A DNA stretch of 57,867 nt from an uncultured Bacteroidota bacterium (lineage in GTDB: Bacteria; Bacteroidota; Bacteroidia; Chitinophagales; Chitinophagaceae): assembly GCA_903839875.1 (NCBI GenBank), contig CAIMDZ010000212.1, positions 1-57,867 on the forward strand. The letters are read 5' to 3'. The notes beneath the pieces were generated by a model. That model was not told the origin of the DNA, ran no database searches, and saw nothing but the letters and a program-made list of their open reading frames with translations. Shown piece by piece: positions 16,942 through 26,637 of the stretch (the stretch's first letter is position 1; each line of letters starts with the position of its first letter). The position numbers and the translations under genes were made by a program.

Positions 16942-17178
16942 TGAACTGTGTTTGTGACTGTGATCATTTAACAGGGGACAAAATAAGCGTATTTTTGTTA
17001 GAAACCGCTCCCGGCATTCCCGATGAAGTACCGGGATTGACTTCCAAAGGAGCGCTGAGGTGTAGTGAGTAGCGGGAAACAGCATTACATTGTTAAAAGA
17101 AATAAAATTTAATTGAATGCCTGCCTTTATTAAAGGAAATGTTAACAGTTAAAATGCTGCTAAGTCGGGTTATGAAAT

Positions 17179-17186
17179 TACATTTG
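17179..17186 (+). promoter_or_regulatory. -7 box (TACATTTG) of the TamB-like gene
   Basis: An exact TAnnTTTG match. Transcription would begin near 17191-17193, before the conserved N-terminal codons of the TamB-like frame, supporting a translation start upstream of ATG 17268. Confidence 0.6.
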
Positions 17187-17267
17187 TAATAAGTTGATAA
17201 TAATAGCTTTTTACTACTGAAAAGATTTTTTAAAATATTACGTTATTTCATCGCATCACTGCTGTTA

Positions 17268-20200
17268 ATGCTGCTGCTGGCTGTCGTATTGGTGAACCTG
17301 ACACCGGTCCAGAATTATCTGGCACGCAAGGGTGCTGAATATCTTTCAAAAAGGCTGAAAACAAAAGTTACAGTAGCGCATATTCGTATAGACTTCCTGA
17401 ATCATATCCTGATACAGGGTTTATACATTGAGGATCAGAAGCATGATACGCTGCTATATGCGGGAGAGGCACAGGTGAGGATCACCGATTGGTTTATTTT
17501 CAAGGACAGACCTACATTACATTACCTGGGTCTGGAAAATGCATATGCGCACCTTTACCGTACACCGGAATCTAAAATCTGGAACTACGCATTTATTGAG
17601 GATGCCTTCAGTACAAATACTAAAGACACATCTAAGGGTAAGACAATAAAATTCGACCTTAAGAAGGTAGCGCTTGAAAATGTGCGTATCCACATGGATG
17701 ACCAATGGGTAGGGGAGAACCTGGATTTTGATGTAAGTAGCCTGGCACTGAATGCAAAAGAGCTTGATTTTGATAAAAAGTTGATTACAGTTGATGATAT
17801 CGCAATCAGGAATTCAGATGTAAGTGTAAAGGAATATAAGGGAGGCAGGCCAAAGAAGGTGGTGGTTGATACAGTGGATAACGGGCCGGATGATGTGGAG
17901 TCGCCGACCATATACAATGTGGATAAATGGTTGGTGAAGGTGAATGGGCTTTCTCTTAATAGTTGCACGTTTCATTTAACTGGGAACGACAATGTACCTG
18001 TACCTGATCTGTTTGATGAAAATCACCTGGTTGTCAGTAAGATTGATCTTGCGGCAAGTAATATCTATATTATTGGCGATACTATTCATGGTAATATTGA
18101 CCGCCTTTCAGCCCAGGAAAGGTGCGGACTGGCCATTAAGAAAATGCACAGTAAGGTATCTGTTTCACCGGTTGCTTCTATATGCGAAAACCTTTACCTG
18201 GAAACCAACTATAGCAAAGTGCAGAACTACTATGCGATGCACTACAAAGAATTTCCCGATTTTATTGAATATATAGACAGTGTGGTGATGGTTGCGCATG
18301 TTAAGGATGCTGTAATTGATGAACGTGATATCGCTTACTTCGCACCCCAGCTTAAAAACTTTCCGAAAGTGATATTGCATGTTTCGGGTGATGGGAAAGG
18401 AACGGTGGCCAACCTTAGCGGCCAGCACCTGGTGGTATCCGATGGCAGTTCCTCTGTTAAGGGGAATGTGACTATGAAAGGGTTGCCGGATATTTACACC
18501 ACCAACATTCATTATGACGGAGAATTATTAACTACCGGCAATGGTATACTCCGCTATGTTCCCGGATTGAAAAACAGCCCGAACGTAGCCCTGGAACAAA
18601 TCTCTATTGCCTGGTTCAAGGGATCGTATGACGGGCGGATAGAAGACTTTGCTGTTAATGGAGTTCTTAATACCAACCTGGGATTAATAACCACTTCCGT
18701 AAAAATGACCATTCCTGGATTTAGCAGCAATACGGCTGTTTATTCGGGCAAAGTGAAGGCTGATAATGTGCAGATAGGTACATTTTTAAAACAGCCGCTG
18801 CTCGGGAATATTACTTTAAATGAAAATTTTTCAGGCAGCTCATTTGACCCGGAAAATGTGCAATTAAAAATTGATGGAAAGATCAGTGAGTTCACGATAA
18901 AGAACTACCCTTATCAGAATATTTCCACGAATGGTATCATTGCCAAAAAAGAATTTACAGGCGATCTGACGGTTGATGACCCTAATCTTGGCCTCGATTT
19001 TCATGGAGACTTTAATTACATAAATAAGAACATTGAAGTTAAGGCTACTGCCCACCTGAAAAGAAGCAATTTTTATGCATTAAAACTTACAGCCGACACT
19101 GTAAAACTAATCGGGGATTTTGACCTCGATTGCACAGGGAGCAATATTGATAATTTCTCCGGCTATGCGAAATTCAGGAACATTGTCCTGCTCAGAAACG
19201 CACATAAGCTGGCTGTGGATTCTATTTTAATAACCGCCACAGGCGACAGCCTGCATAAGCATTTGTCTGTAAGAAGTAATGATCTGACTGCTTCTATAAA
19301 TGGCAACTACCAGTTAAGTAAACTGCCGGCATCCATACAATTCTATTTGTCCCGGTATATTCCTAATTATATTAAAGCTCCTGCAAATGTTGCTCCTGCG
19401 CAGAACTTTGAATTTACCGCCAGCACCTTCAGAATAGATAGAATGCTTGCTGTTAGTTTCCCTTTTATAAGAGGGTTTGATTCGTCTGCTTTCAGCGGGT
19501 CACTCAACACAACGACAAATAAACTGACCCTAAACGCTTCTGTGCCAAACGGAACCATTGGCAGTTTCCATATGAACAATATTTCAGTTACCGGTCTTGG
19601 TAACCTTAATAATTTACTGCTGAGCACAACCATAGACAATGTGGGCGTTGGAGACAGTTTCATCAATGGATCTCTTGGTCTTACTGCAACGATTGCTAAT
19701 GATTCCGTTAGCTTTACAGTAGCAACTACTACTCCTGATACGAGCAGTTCCATAACTTTGAACGGACAAATTGTGGCACGTAAAGATTCTTTGTTCCTGA
19801 ACCTGAAGCCATCACAATTCTACCTCAACCAGGTAAAATGGGATATTGCCGGCGGCAGTTCGGTAGTTTACAGTGATAAATACCTGCTTGTTGAAGGATT
19901 TTCAATAACCTCCGGCCTGCAAAAAATATCTGCTGCCACACAGTTGCAAAACAATGATAAATCCCTGCTCATCAATACAGAAAACCTTGACCTTGGTCAG
20001 TTTGGATCATGGGCGGGGCTAGCCACCTACCAACCCGACGGGCGGTTAAACGGTACTATAAGAATTGATAAGATATTCAGGGACATGTTTATTAGCGCCA
20101 ATTTAATAGCTACAGACGTTAAGCTGGGCGCTGATACCGTAGGTACTATTAATATCATCGGATACTACGACGGAGCAAAAAAGCTGATCAACTTTGACAC

Positions 20201-22004
20201 GCAAACAGGTATTTACCGCGGAAACGCTGCAATTACTGCGGCAGGTAATATTTCGTTTGATAGTTCTACCCACGAAAAACTGGATGGTGTAATACAATTC
20301 ACCAATGCCCCGGTGGTGTGGGCATCTCCTTTCGTTGCCGGAATAATGAGCCATTTATCAGGCGCTGTGAACGGAAGTATCAACTTCAGCGGTACCTCAT
20401 TCCATCCGGAATTGAAAGGAGACCTGGTACTTACTACAGCAGGTCTGCACCTTGACTATATGGGTACGAATTATACAATCCCATACGCGAATGTGCATAT
20501 TGACAACAAACTTATAGAACTAGGGAAGGTTTATATTTTCGATGCCCATCAGAATACCGCAACCCTCACAGGGAATTTTTCACACAACCTGTTTAAGAAA
20601 ATGCAGATGAACCTGCATGCGGTAACAGACAAAATGGAAGTAATGAACCTGACTGCCAATGATAACAGCATTTTCTATGGTAATGTAACTGCAAGTGCGG
20701 AATTGACCCTCAAGGGCTATTTTAACGATATCAGGCTTAATATTTATAATGTGGCGCCTGCCGGGAAATCCAGGATATTTATTCCTGTCAGCACAGGCGG
20801 AGAAGTGGGTACTTACAGTTATGTAGGGTTTAAAACTTATGGCAGGAACCAGGAAAAATATGTAAAGAAAAGCAGGGATAAGTTTCATGTAATAATTGAC
20901 GGGAACCTGAACACTGATGCGGAAATGATAGTAGTACTTGACCCTACCAACGGAGATGCCATAAGGGCAAAGGGATATGGGAATATAAGGCTGGACATCC
21001 CCCCTGATAATGACGTCTCAATCAACGGCCAGTTTATGGTGGATAATGGTACCTATAATTTTACGCTCAACCAGTTATTTCTAAAGAAGGAATTCATTCT
21101 TGACGAGGGTAGTACAATCAATTTCACCGGTCCATTTTCAGGGACTTATCTTGAAGCAAATGCACATTATCGTACGAAGGCGAAATTATCTGATCTGTAC
21201 AGCGTGAATGAGCAGGCAACTCTTGAGTCATCGGATCAGACTGCACAGTGGGTGAAAATACAGCTGCATATGAATGGCCTGCTTTCTGCGCTTAAAATGA
21301 CTTTCGACCTGGACCTGGAGGATAAACATAACCAGAATACTTTAGCGTACCAAAAATTAATGCGGATAAACAGCGACCCAAGGGAGAAGCTTAATCAGGT
21401 TACAGCTTTATTGCTGGTCAGCCAGTTCCTGCCGCCTGAAGGGGTGGGGGCTGATGTAGCCAAATCAGGGGTGGTCAATAATTTCAGCCAGTTGCTTTCT
21501 TCTTCAATGTCAACAGGGCTTACCGGCATAATTAATAAACTCACTCATGATAAAGACCTGAACATTGTAGTGAATTATAAAAACTATAACTATAGTGACC
21601 AATTTGGAGGTATCAACCGCAACCAGGTAAAAGTGGATGTGAACAAAAGCCTGATTAATGAACGGTTGATTGTGGAGGTAGGCAGTACCAGCGACTGGGG
21701 CAGGCCGACAAACACCAATGCCACTTCCAGTTTCAATTTTACCGGCGACTTCAGGTTGCAATACAAGGTAACTCAAACGAGTAACCTCCGTATCACAGCT
21801 TTTCGAACCAGTGATTACGACGTTACCCTTGACAAGGATATAGCCCGCGGAGGGGTAGGTGTTACCTGGCGTAAATCATTTGACAACCTTGGGGAATTTT
21901 TCCACGGTAAAAAATATGCCAGGAAGCAAAAGGATTTAGAGCTTAAGAAGATGCAGGAAGAAATATCCGATACGATACCAATTCAATCGAATGGTATACA
22001 GTGA
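17268..22004 (+). CDS. tamB: TamB-like translocation/assembly protein (AsmA superfamily)
   Basis: At 1578 residues this is the largest product here. An N-terminal membrane anchor is followed by TPVQNYLARKGAEYLSKRL and TKVTVAHIRIDFL, the usual start of Bacteroidetes TamB proteins. A long beta-rich body and a C-terminal TamB domain (about 1050-1500: VSINGQFMVDNGTYNFTLNQ, FILDEGSTINFTGPFSG, then LLLVSQFL) follow. Such proteins span the periplasm and form a lipid-carrying groove between membranes. The frame is open upstream (KRFFKILRYFIASLLL) but has no ATG, GTG or TTG there; CTG 17217 is the best upstream start. Confidence 0.92.
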   Translation: MLLLAVVLVNLTPVQNYLARKGAEYLSKRLKTKVTVAHIRIDFLNHILIQGLYIEDQKHDTLLYAGEAQVRITDWFIFKDRPTLHYLGLENAYAHLYRTPESKIWNYAFIEDAFSTNTKDTSKGKTIKFDLKKVALENVRIHMDDQWVGENLDFDVSSLALNAKELDFDKKLITVDDIAIRNSDVSVKEYKGGRPKKVVVDTVDNGPDDVESPTIYNVDKWLVKVNGLSLNSCTFHLTGNDNVPVPDLFDENHLVVSKIDLAASNIYIIGDTIHGNIDRLSAQERCGLAIKKMHSKVSVSPVASICENLYLETNYSKVQNYYAMHYKEFPDFIEYIDSVVMVAHVKDAVIDERDIAYFAPQLKNFPKVILHVSGDGKGTVANLSGQHLVVSDGSSSVKGNVTMKGLPDIYTTNIHYDGELLTTGNGILRYVPGLKNSPNVALEQISIAWFKGSYDGRIEDFAVNGVLNTNLGLITTSVKMTIPGFSSNTAVYSGKVKADNVQIGTFLKQPLLGNITLNENFSGSSFDPENVQLKIDGKISEFTIKNYPYQNISTNGIIAKKEFTGDLTVDDPNLGLDFHGDFNYINKNIEVKATAHLKRSNFYALKLTADTVKLIGDFDLDCTGSNIDNFSGYAKFRNIVLLRNAHKLAVDSILITATGDSLHKHLSVRSNDLTASINGNYQLSKLPASIQFYLSRYIPNYIKAPANVAPAQNFEFTASTFRIDRMLAVSFPFIRGFDSSAFSGSLNTTTNKLTLNASVPNGTIGSFHMNNISVTGLGNLNNLLLSTTIDNVGVGDSFINGSLGLTATIANDSVSFTVATTTPDTSSSITLNGQIVARKDSLFLNLKPSQFYLNQVKWDIAGGSSVVYSDKYLLVEGFSITSGLQKISAATQLQNNDKSLLINTENLDLGQFGSWAGLATYQPDGRLNGTIRIDKIFRDMFISANLIATDVKLGADTVGTINIIGYYDGAKKLINFDTQTGIYRGNAAITAAGNISFDSSTHEKLDGVIQFTNAPVVWASPFVAGIMSHLSGAVNGSINFSGTSFHPELKGDLVLTTAGLHLDYMGTNYTIPYANVHIDNKLIELGKVYIFDAHQNTATLTGNFSHNLFKKMQMNLHAVTDKMEVMNLTANDNSIFYGNVTASAELTLKGYFNDIRLNIYNVAPAGKSRIFIPVSTGGEVGTYSYVGFKTYGRNQEKYVKKSRDKFHVIIDGNLNTDAEMIVVLDPTNGDAIRAKGYGNIRLDIPPDNDVSINGQFMVDNGTYNFTLNQLFLKKEFILDEGSTINFTGPFSGTYLEANAHYRTKAKLSDLYSVNEQATLESSDQTAQWVKIQLHMNGLLSALKMTFDLDLEDKHNQNTLAYQKLMRINSDPREKLNQVTALLLVSQFLPPEGVGADVAKSGVVNNFSQLLSSSMSTGLTGIINKLTHDKDLNIVVNYKNYNYSDQFGGINRNQVKVDVNKSLINERLIVEVGSTSDWGRPTNTNATSSFNFTGDFRLQYKVTQTSNLRITAFRTSDYDVTLDKDIARGGVGVTWRKSFDNLGEFFHGKKYARKQKDLELKKMQEEISDTIPIQSNGIQ

Positions 22005-22016
22005 TTTTCCTTGTTT

Positions 22017-22238
22017 TTAATTGATTGCATGGGTAATACAGGTATCATCTGCTAATGTGGATTGTATGGCCGCACATCTCGTTAACGCATCAGACTCTTT
22101 TATCTCACCGAAATCAGTGACCTGGAATACACTATCCGTTTTGGTTTTGCAGGAACAGGTGTACATAGTCTTCTTCTTTTTACATGAGGCGAGTGAAATA
22201 AAACATAGGAGCAACAAAAGGCAAATTTTTTTCATCAT
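22017..22238 (-). CDS. Small lipoprotein
   Basis: From the ATG pair at 22238/22235 the 72-73 residue product has a textbook lipoprotein signal (KKICLLLLLCFISLASC) followed by KKKK and a short domain with four further Cys (TCSC, RCAA, DTC). No family recognised. It is convergent with the TamB-like gene, with only 12 bases between stops, and lies downstream of sucC beyond a strong hairpin. Confidence 0.7.
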   Translation of the reverse strand: MMKKICLLLLLCFISLASCKKKKTMYTCSCKTKTDSVFQVTDFGEIKESDALTRCAAIQSTLADDTCITHAIN

Positions 22239-22334
22239 GAGTAAGTGTTTAACATAATAATACAAAAAAAGTGCCGGTTTTTGAAATTTCTGAAAGAAAT
22301 CTCTATTTCCGAAATGTATTTGGTTGCAAAAGTC

Positions 22335-22376
22335 AAAGATTGTCAACCATAAACAAATTTATGGTTGACAATCTTT
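22335..22376 (-). terminator. Intrinsic terminator after sucC
   Basis: A perfect 16-bp inverted repeat (AAAGATTGTCAACCAT and complement) with a 10-nt loop lies 22 bases beyond the sucC stop. T-rich and A-rich flanks suit termination on either strand. Confidence 0.8.
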
Positions 22377-22397
22377 AATTGATTTTTAGATGAGCTA

Positions 22398-23618
22398 TTA
22401 ATTGGCGCTAACTGCCTTCTGTACCAGTTCTGCAGCTTCACTCAGCAATATTGCTGATTCCACTTTCAGGCCTGAGTTTACGATCAGTTCCTTGGCAGCT
22501 TCTGCATTGGTACCTTGCAAACGTACTATAATAGGTATGTTGATGTTACCGAGTTTATTATATGCCTCGATAACGCCTGCCGCAACCCTGTCGCAACGAA
22601 CGATACCCCCGAAGATATTGATAAGGATAGCTTTTACATGCGGATCCTTTAATATAATTCGGAAGCCTGCTTCAACTGTTTGTGCGTTTGCGCCACCACC
22701 TACGTCGAGGAAGTTTGCAGGTTCGCCACCGGCCAGTTTTATCATGTCCATGGTAGCCATTGCCAGACCTGCACCATTTACCATGCAGCCTACGTTGCCA
22801 TCCAGCTTCACATAGTTCAGGTTGAATTCGCCTGCTTCTACTTCTGTCGGGTCTTCCTCACTCTTGTCACGCATGTCGGCGAGGTCGCTGTGGCGGATGA
22901 GTGCATTTTCGTCCACATTCATTTTGCAGTCCACTGCAAGTATTTTGTCGTCAGCGCTTTTGAACAGCGGATTAATTTCGAGCATAGAGCAATCAAGGCC
23001 CACATATGCATCGTATAATTTGGTGACGAAGGCCACCATGTTTTTAAAAGCAAGCCCGCTCAGGCCGAGGTTAAAAGCAATCTTCCTTGCCTGGAAAGGC
23101 ATCAAAGGAAACCCGGGTTGCACCCACTCTTTATATATTTTATCCGGGGTATCATGTGCTACTGTTTCAATATCCATGCCACCTTCAGTACTGTACATCA
23201 CCACGTTTTGCCTGCGTGCACGGTCGAGCAATATGCTCATATAAAACTCCTTACGTTCGCCTGGACCATCATAATACATATCCTGGGCGATAAGTATCTT
23301 ATTTACTTTCTTGCCGGCAGCGCCTGTTTGAATGGTCACTAGCGTATGACCAAGAATGTTTTTTGCAACACGTGCCACATCTTCAGCGCTCTTTACTACC
23401 TGTACGCCACTTTGCTCCGGAACTTCTTTTATGCGTCCTTTACCACGTCCACCTGCATGAATCTGGGCCTTTACAACTGCGAATTTAGATCCTGTGTTTA
23501 CCGATATTTGTCTATATGCGTTCAACGCCGCTTCTACATTCTCCACAGCAATGCCCTCCTGTGTAGGTACCTGATAACGTTTCAGTAGTTCTTTAGCCTG
23601 GTATTCGTGTAAGTTCAT
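22398..23618 (-). CDS. sucC: Succinate-CoA ligase (ADP-forming) beta subunit
   Basis: This TCA-cycle enzyme subunit binds nucleotide and, with SucD, converts succinyl-CoA to succinate with ATP formation. The 406-residue product starts MNLHEYQAKELLKRY and has an ATP-grasp domain (AVVKAQIHAGGRGKG), the SMLEINPLF motif and the flavodoxin-like C-terminal domain with the GGGANAQTVEAGFR and NIFGGIVRCD loops. sucD is not adjacent. A TACCTTCG -7 box sits at 23636-23643. Confidence 0.97.
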   Translation of the reverse strand: MNLHEYQAKELLKRYQVPTQEGIAVENVEAALNAYRQISVNTGSKFAVVKAQIHAGGRGKGRIKEVPEQSGVQVVKSAEDVARVAKNILGHTLVTIQTGAAGKKVNKILIAQDMYYDGPGERKEFYMSILLDRARRQNVVMYSTEGGMDIETVAHDTPDKIYKEWVQPGFPLMPFQARKIAFNLGLSGLAFKNMVAFVTKLYDAYVGLDCSMLEINPLFKSADDKILAVDCKMNVDENALIRHSDLADMRDKSEEDPTEVEAGEFNLNYVKLDGNVGCMVNGAGLAMATMDMIKLAGGEPANFLDVGGGANAQTVEAGFRIILKDPHVKAILINIFGGIVRCDRVAAGVIEAYNKLGNINIPIIVRLQGTNAEAAKELIVNSGLKVESAILLSEAAELVQKAVSAN

Positions 23619-23635
23619 CTTTTCAAAAATTTTTG

Positions 23636-23643
23636 CGAAGGTA
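23636..23643 (-). promoter_or_regulatory. -7 box (TACCTTCG) of sucC
   Basis: One mismatch to TAnnTTTG, 17 nt before the sucC start codon, in an A/T-rich context. Confidence 0.5.
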
Positions 23644-23759
23644 ATAATTATGCGTTACAATTATAAGATGAACCCGTATGACTTACGTCATAAAAAGCAA
23701 ACATTAAACTAAAAAATCAATCATTTTACAGAGAACGCTTTATATATGATATGCTGCAA

Positions 23760-24446
23760 TCAGCCCCTGGGTACCCGGCCTATACCGGCATAATACCTGC
23801 CCCAATAGTCTTCGTTGAGACTGCTGATCATAACTCCGCCCGAGGCAGATGCATGTACAAAGAAATAATTTGCCAGGTAAATACCTACATGGGTTATCCG
23901 GTTACTTTCAATTGAAAAGAAAACCAGGTCGCCCTCAATTGCCTTTTTAGTAGTTATACGCTTACAACTGCTGAACTGTTCTGTGGCTGTGCGAACGAGG
24001 TCAATACCATATACATCTGCGTATAATTTCTGTGCGAAGGCGGAACAATCTATTCCTGATTTTTCAGTACCCCCGAAACGATAAGTAGCGCCGAACCAAT
24101 TCTCAATAAATTTGTAAAGCATTAGATTGTCAAGATCCTTAGGTTTTACGCCAAGAAGCAGTGCATACTTTTTTATTATCAGTTTCGGATCCGTTATCTT
24201 ATTTACCGGTTGTTTAGGTTTAGACTTATTGTTTGCAACTACCGGAGGTATTACCTGTTTGCCATGTTTGGCCGTTTTTCCTGACCGGTTTATTGTGTTT
24301 GCTTCAGCGCCTGATCTGTGTGGATCTATATATACTCCGGTAATAAATTTCGGGTCTTTCGATGATTTTTTGGAGACACCTTTTCTGCCGGTGTGGCAGG
24401 CATCCAGCAAGGATATCAGTAAACATGCAACAGCGCATATAAGCAA
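23760..24446 (-). CDS. NlpC/P60 peptidoglycan hydrolase, signal peptide broken by an in-frame TAG
   Basis: The C-terminal NlpC/P60 domain (about residues 100-228) has the catalytic Cys in SGIDCSAFAQKLY and the His in RITHVGIYLANYFFVHAS; such enzymes cut peptide cross-links in the wall. The N-terminus LLICAVACLLISLLDAC is a lipoprotein signal, but its natural start would be ATGCAAATGAAG, followed directly by TAG (24450-24452) and CGG. The open frame begins at a TTG (24446) and lacks the basic residues needed for export. A close paralogue follows upstream in transcription order. It may be a new pseudogene or an error. Confidence 0.8.
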   Translation of the reverse strand: MLICAVACLLISLLDACHTGRKGVSKKSSKDPKFITGVYIDPHRSGAEANTINRSGKTAKHGKQVIPPVVANNKSKPKQPVNKITDPKLIIKKYALLLGVKPKDLDNLMLYKFIENWFGATYRFGGTEKSGIDCSAFAQKLYADVYGIDLVRTATEQFSSCKRITTKKAIEGDLVFFSIESNRITHVGIYLANYFFVHASASGGVMISSLNEDYWGRYYAGIGRVPRG

Positions 24447-24563
24447 CCGCTACTTCATTTGCATACTACCACGAAGTTAATGCAAATTATAATGTCAACG
24501 ATCGGGTACGATGTAAAAAACACTAGACTGTAAACGGAATAAAATTGTGCATTTACCATTACG

Positions 24564-24648
24564 GGTTTTGCGAGCTTAGCAACTTAATAAAGCGTTTATT
24601 ACCAAAAATTTATTACTCGCTTCTTTGCGCCTTTGCGTGAGTCTTTTT
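24564..24648. repeat. Dispersed intergenic repeat TTTGCGAGCTTAGCAAC...CGCCTTTGCGTGA
   Basis: The two ends of this spacer sequence match the sequence at 43572-43646 (TTTGCGAGCTTAACAAC ... GCGCCTTTGCGTGAAACTCT), with a diverged middle. A shorter echo (TTGCGCCTTAGCGTGGAAC) lies near 1568. Confidence 0.55.
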
Positions 24649-24673
24649 TGTACTTACCTGCCTGCTGATCTGA

Positions 24674-25612
24674 CTATTGAAGATAGTCAGATTCTGAAAT
24701 AGTTTTATCTTCCCTTTCAACATGGCCACATCCTGCGTAACGACGGGTCCAGTACTTGTTATTCAGATTGCTGATAACTACGCCTTTTGATTTTGATGCA
24801 TGAACAAAGTAGCCGTTTGCAAGGTAAACACCCACATGCGAAATACGCAGCCTGTGTATACGGAAGAAGATCAGATCGCCTTCACTGGCTTCTTCGTAGT
24901 CTCTGATCCGTTCAGCTATCCGGTGCTGCTCCCTGGCAGTACGTACTAATTCAATGCCATATACTTTGCTATACAATTTTTGGGAGAAAGCCGAACAATC
25001 AATTCCTTTAATATCACTGCCACCATACCTGTACCTGATACCATACCACTGATCAATGAAATGGTATAAAGGATAGTTAGTGATATCCGAAGGTTCAACG
25101 CTGATCATTCCGGCATATTTGGTGATAACAGGTTCTATTATTTCTTCTTCACTGATTGCGGGTGAGGGTTCATCTCCTATCGGATGATCAGTTTCAATGG
25201 CGGCAACTTTTACCGGCAGGGTCGTTTGTCCTGTTACAGGTATTTCTGTTTTAGCTGGTTCTGCATTATTATCAATAACCTGCTCTGCATTTTTATAGGT
25301 GATTAAAGTAGTATCCTTTGGTTCGGTACCATTATTATTTACCAAAACAACCTGGTTGTTAATGACCGTGAATTTTTTTTCTTCATTGCCAAAACCAAAA
25401 GAGTTTTTATAGCCTTCAATAATATTTTTGTTGACTTCTTTTCTATGGTGAGGTTCCATAAAAAGACCGTTGATAAATTGGGGTTCATCGGAAACAAGGC
25501 TTGCAACAGCATTATCATAATAGAGCTGGTGTGCCGACTGGGAGTTAGCATTAATTGAAGATGTAAGAATACATGCGCCGGCGAGTGAACATAAAAATAG
25601 CCTCATAAGCAT
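24674..25612 (-). CDS. Exported NlpC/P60 peptidoglycan hydrolase
   Basis: The 312-residue protein has a signal peptide (RLFLCSLAGACILTSSINA), a long variable linker (about 30-165) and a C-terminal NlpC/P60 domain with catalytic Cys in KGIDCSAFSQKLYSKVYG and His in LRISHVGVYL and GYFVHAS. It should cleave peptidoglycan peptide bridges during growth. It is the paralogue of the damaged gene at 23760-24446. Start ATG 25612 or ATG 25606. Confidence 0.9.
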   Translation of the reverse strand: MLMRLFLCSLAGACILTSSINANSQSAHQLYYDNAVASLVSDEPQFINGLFMEPHHRKEVNKNIIEGYKNSFGFGNEEKKFTVINNQVVLVNNNGTEPKDTTLITYKNAEQVIDNNAEPAKTEIPVTGQTTLPVKVAAIETDHPIGDEPSPAISEEEIIEPVITKYAGMISVEPSDITNYPLYHFIDQWYGIRYRYGGSDIKGIDCSAFSQKLYSKVYGIELVRTAREQHRIAERIRDYEEASEGDLIFFRIHRLRISHVGVYLANGYFVHASKSKGVVISNLNNKYWTRRYAGCGHVEREDKTISESDYLQ

Positions 25613-26057
25613 GTTTAATTTTCATAAAGATAAAATACAAAACGAGAAAAGGAAATAGTGATAAATTAAATTTGAGTGAAGAAACATAGTAGAAAGTATA
25701 AAGTCTGAAGTTGAAAGTTTGCGAGAAAGTTAGGCTGAGTTTTGGGGTTCTTTCAATTGGTTGTTTTCAACATATTTTATCAATAAGCCCGCCAATTCAG
25801 CTGAATAAGCATTGTCGCGAAGTAGGGAAAAAGCAGAAGTGATTGGATGGGTGGTCATTGATTAGGCGTAGGAATATGTGTGGCCGGTCGGCAGACCCTG
25901 CCTACCGGCAAGCAGGCTTCGTTTTATTGGTGATTTAAGCCACAGACTTAAACCATGGGGGTAGGATGTACAGAAAAAATAGTAAATTTGGTATCGGAAC
26001 AACTTTTATAAATAGGGTGTTTTGCGATTAATGAAGTAAGAGACTAAAACATTTTAT
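25613..26057. other. Gene-free spacer with degenerate repeats
   Basis: No credible gene in 445 bases. It holds an AAAGTnnAAAGT-type low-complexity stretch (about 25690-25730) and a palindromic module (CTGCCTACCGGCAAGCAGG) at about 25898-25916 related to the module inside the 235-bp elements. Confidence 0.6.
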
Positions 26058-26270
26058 ATGCAGACAGTATTGGTGGAAATAAATGATCAGAAAGCGCTAC
26101 ATCTTTTAGAGGAGCTGGAAGGGCTGAATGTATTGAAGATTATTAAGGATAAGGTAACGGAGCCTAAAACAAAACTATCTGATAAATACAAGGGCGTTTT
26201 TACAAAAGACGATGCCGATAGTTTTAATCAGCATACCCAAAATTCCCGTAAAGAATGGGACAATACCTGA
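26058..26270 (+). CDS. Antitoxin-like protein partnered with a decayed PIN toxin
   Basis: The 70-residue protein starts MQTVLVEINDQKALHLLEEL, a small strand-helix module often seen in antitoxins of PIN-domain pairs, with a charged C-terminal tail (SFNQHTQNSRKEWDN) that would wrap the toxin. Its end overlaps the toxin start by 16 bases, the usual antitoxin-first order. The antitoxin frame is intact although the toxin is not. Confidence 0.7.
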   Translation: MQTVLVEINDQKALHLLEELEGLNVLKIIKDKVTEPKTKLSDKYKGVFTKDDADSFNQHTQNSRKEWDNT

Positions 26271-26637
26271 TTCACAATAATGTCATCTCCGATTATTTTT
26301 CAGAAAATTTTTCTGAAAGTGCAATGAGTTTTATCGCATCAGTGATAGATGCAGTTCCTGTTATCTCGGTTATTACCCAGATCGAAGCGTTGTCGTGGGT
26401 GAACAAGGATAAAGACAAGGAAAAGTCAGTCAGGGATTTTGTAGCCGATGCCAACATACTAATGCTGACTGACGATATTGTAAACAAATGCGTGGCAATA
26501 AGGAGAAGGCGGAAAACTAAAACTCCGGATGCTATAATAGCTGCTACAGCTATTGCCCACGATCTCTCTTAATAACAAGCGACTCCGATTTTGATAATAT
26601 TGAAGGGCTGAAGATTTTAAAGCCAGGTGATCTGTGA
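26255..26637 (+). pseudogene. VapC-like PIN-domain toxin, inactivated
   Basis: The frame from 26255 gives 105 residues (QYLIHNNVISDYF, VISVITQIEALSW, TKTPDAIIAATAIAHDLS) and stops at 26572. Intact relatives begin YLLDTNVISDYF, so the first metal-binding Asp is His here. Skipping one base at 26569-26570 extends the protein with LITSDSDFDNIEGLKILKPG to a TGA at 26635-26637, the normal family end with the last acidic site. Thus a T seems lost. Glu in QIEALSW and Asp in TPDAII remain. PIN toxins are Mg-dependent RNases; with two acid sites gone, activity is unlikely. Confidence 0.78.

Noticed and set aside
26560-26580. Programmed frameshifting in the PIN toxin
   Set aside because: No slippery heptamer or downstream stem is apparent, and the catalytic Asp is lost as well; simple decay explains both.
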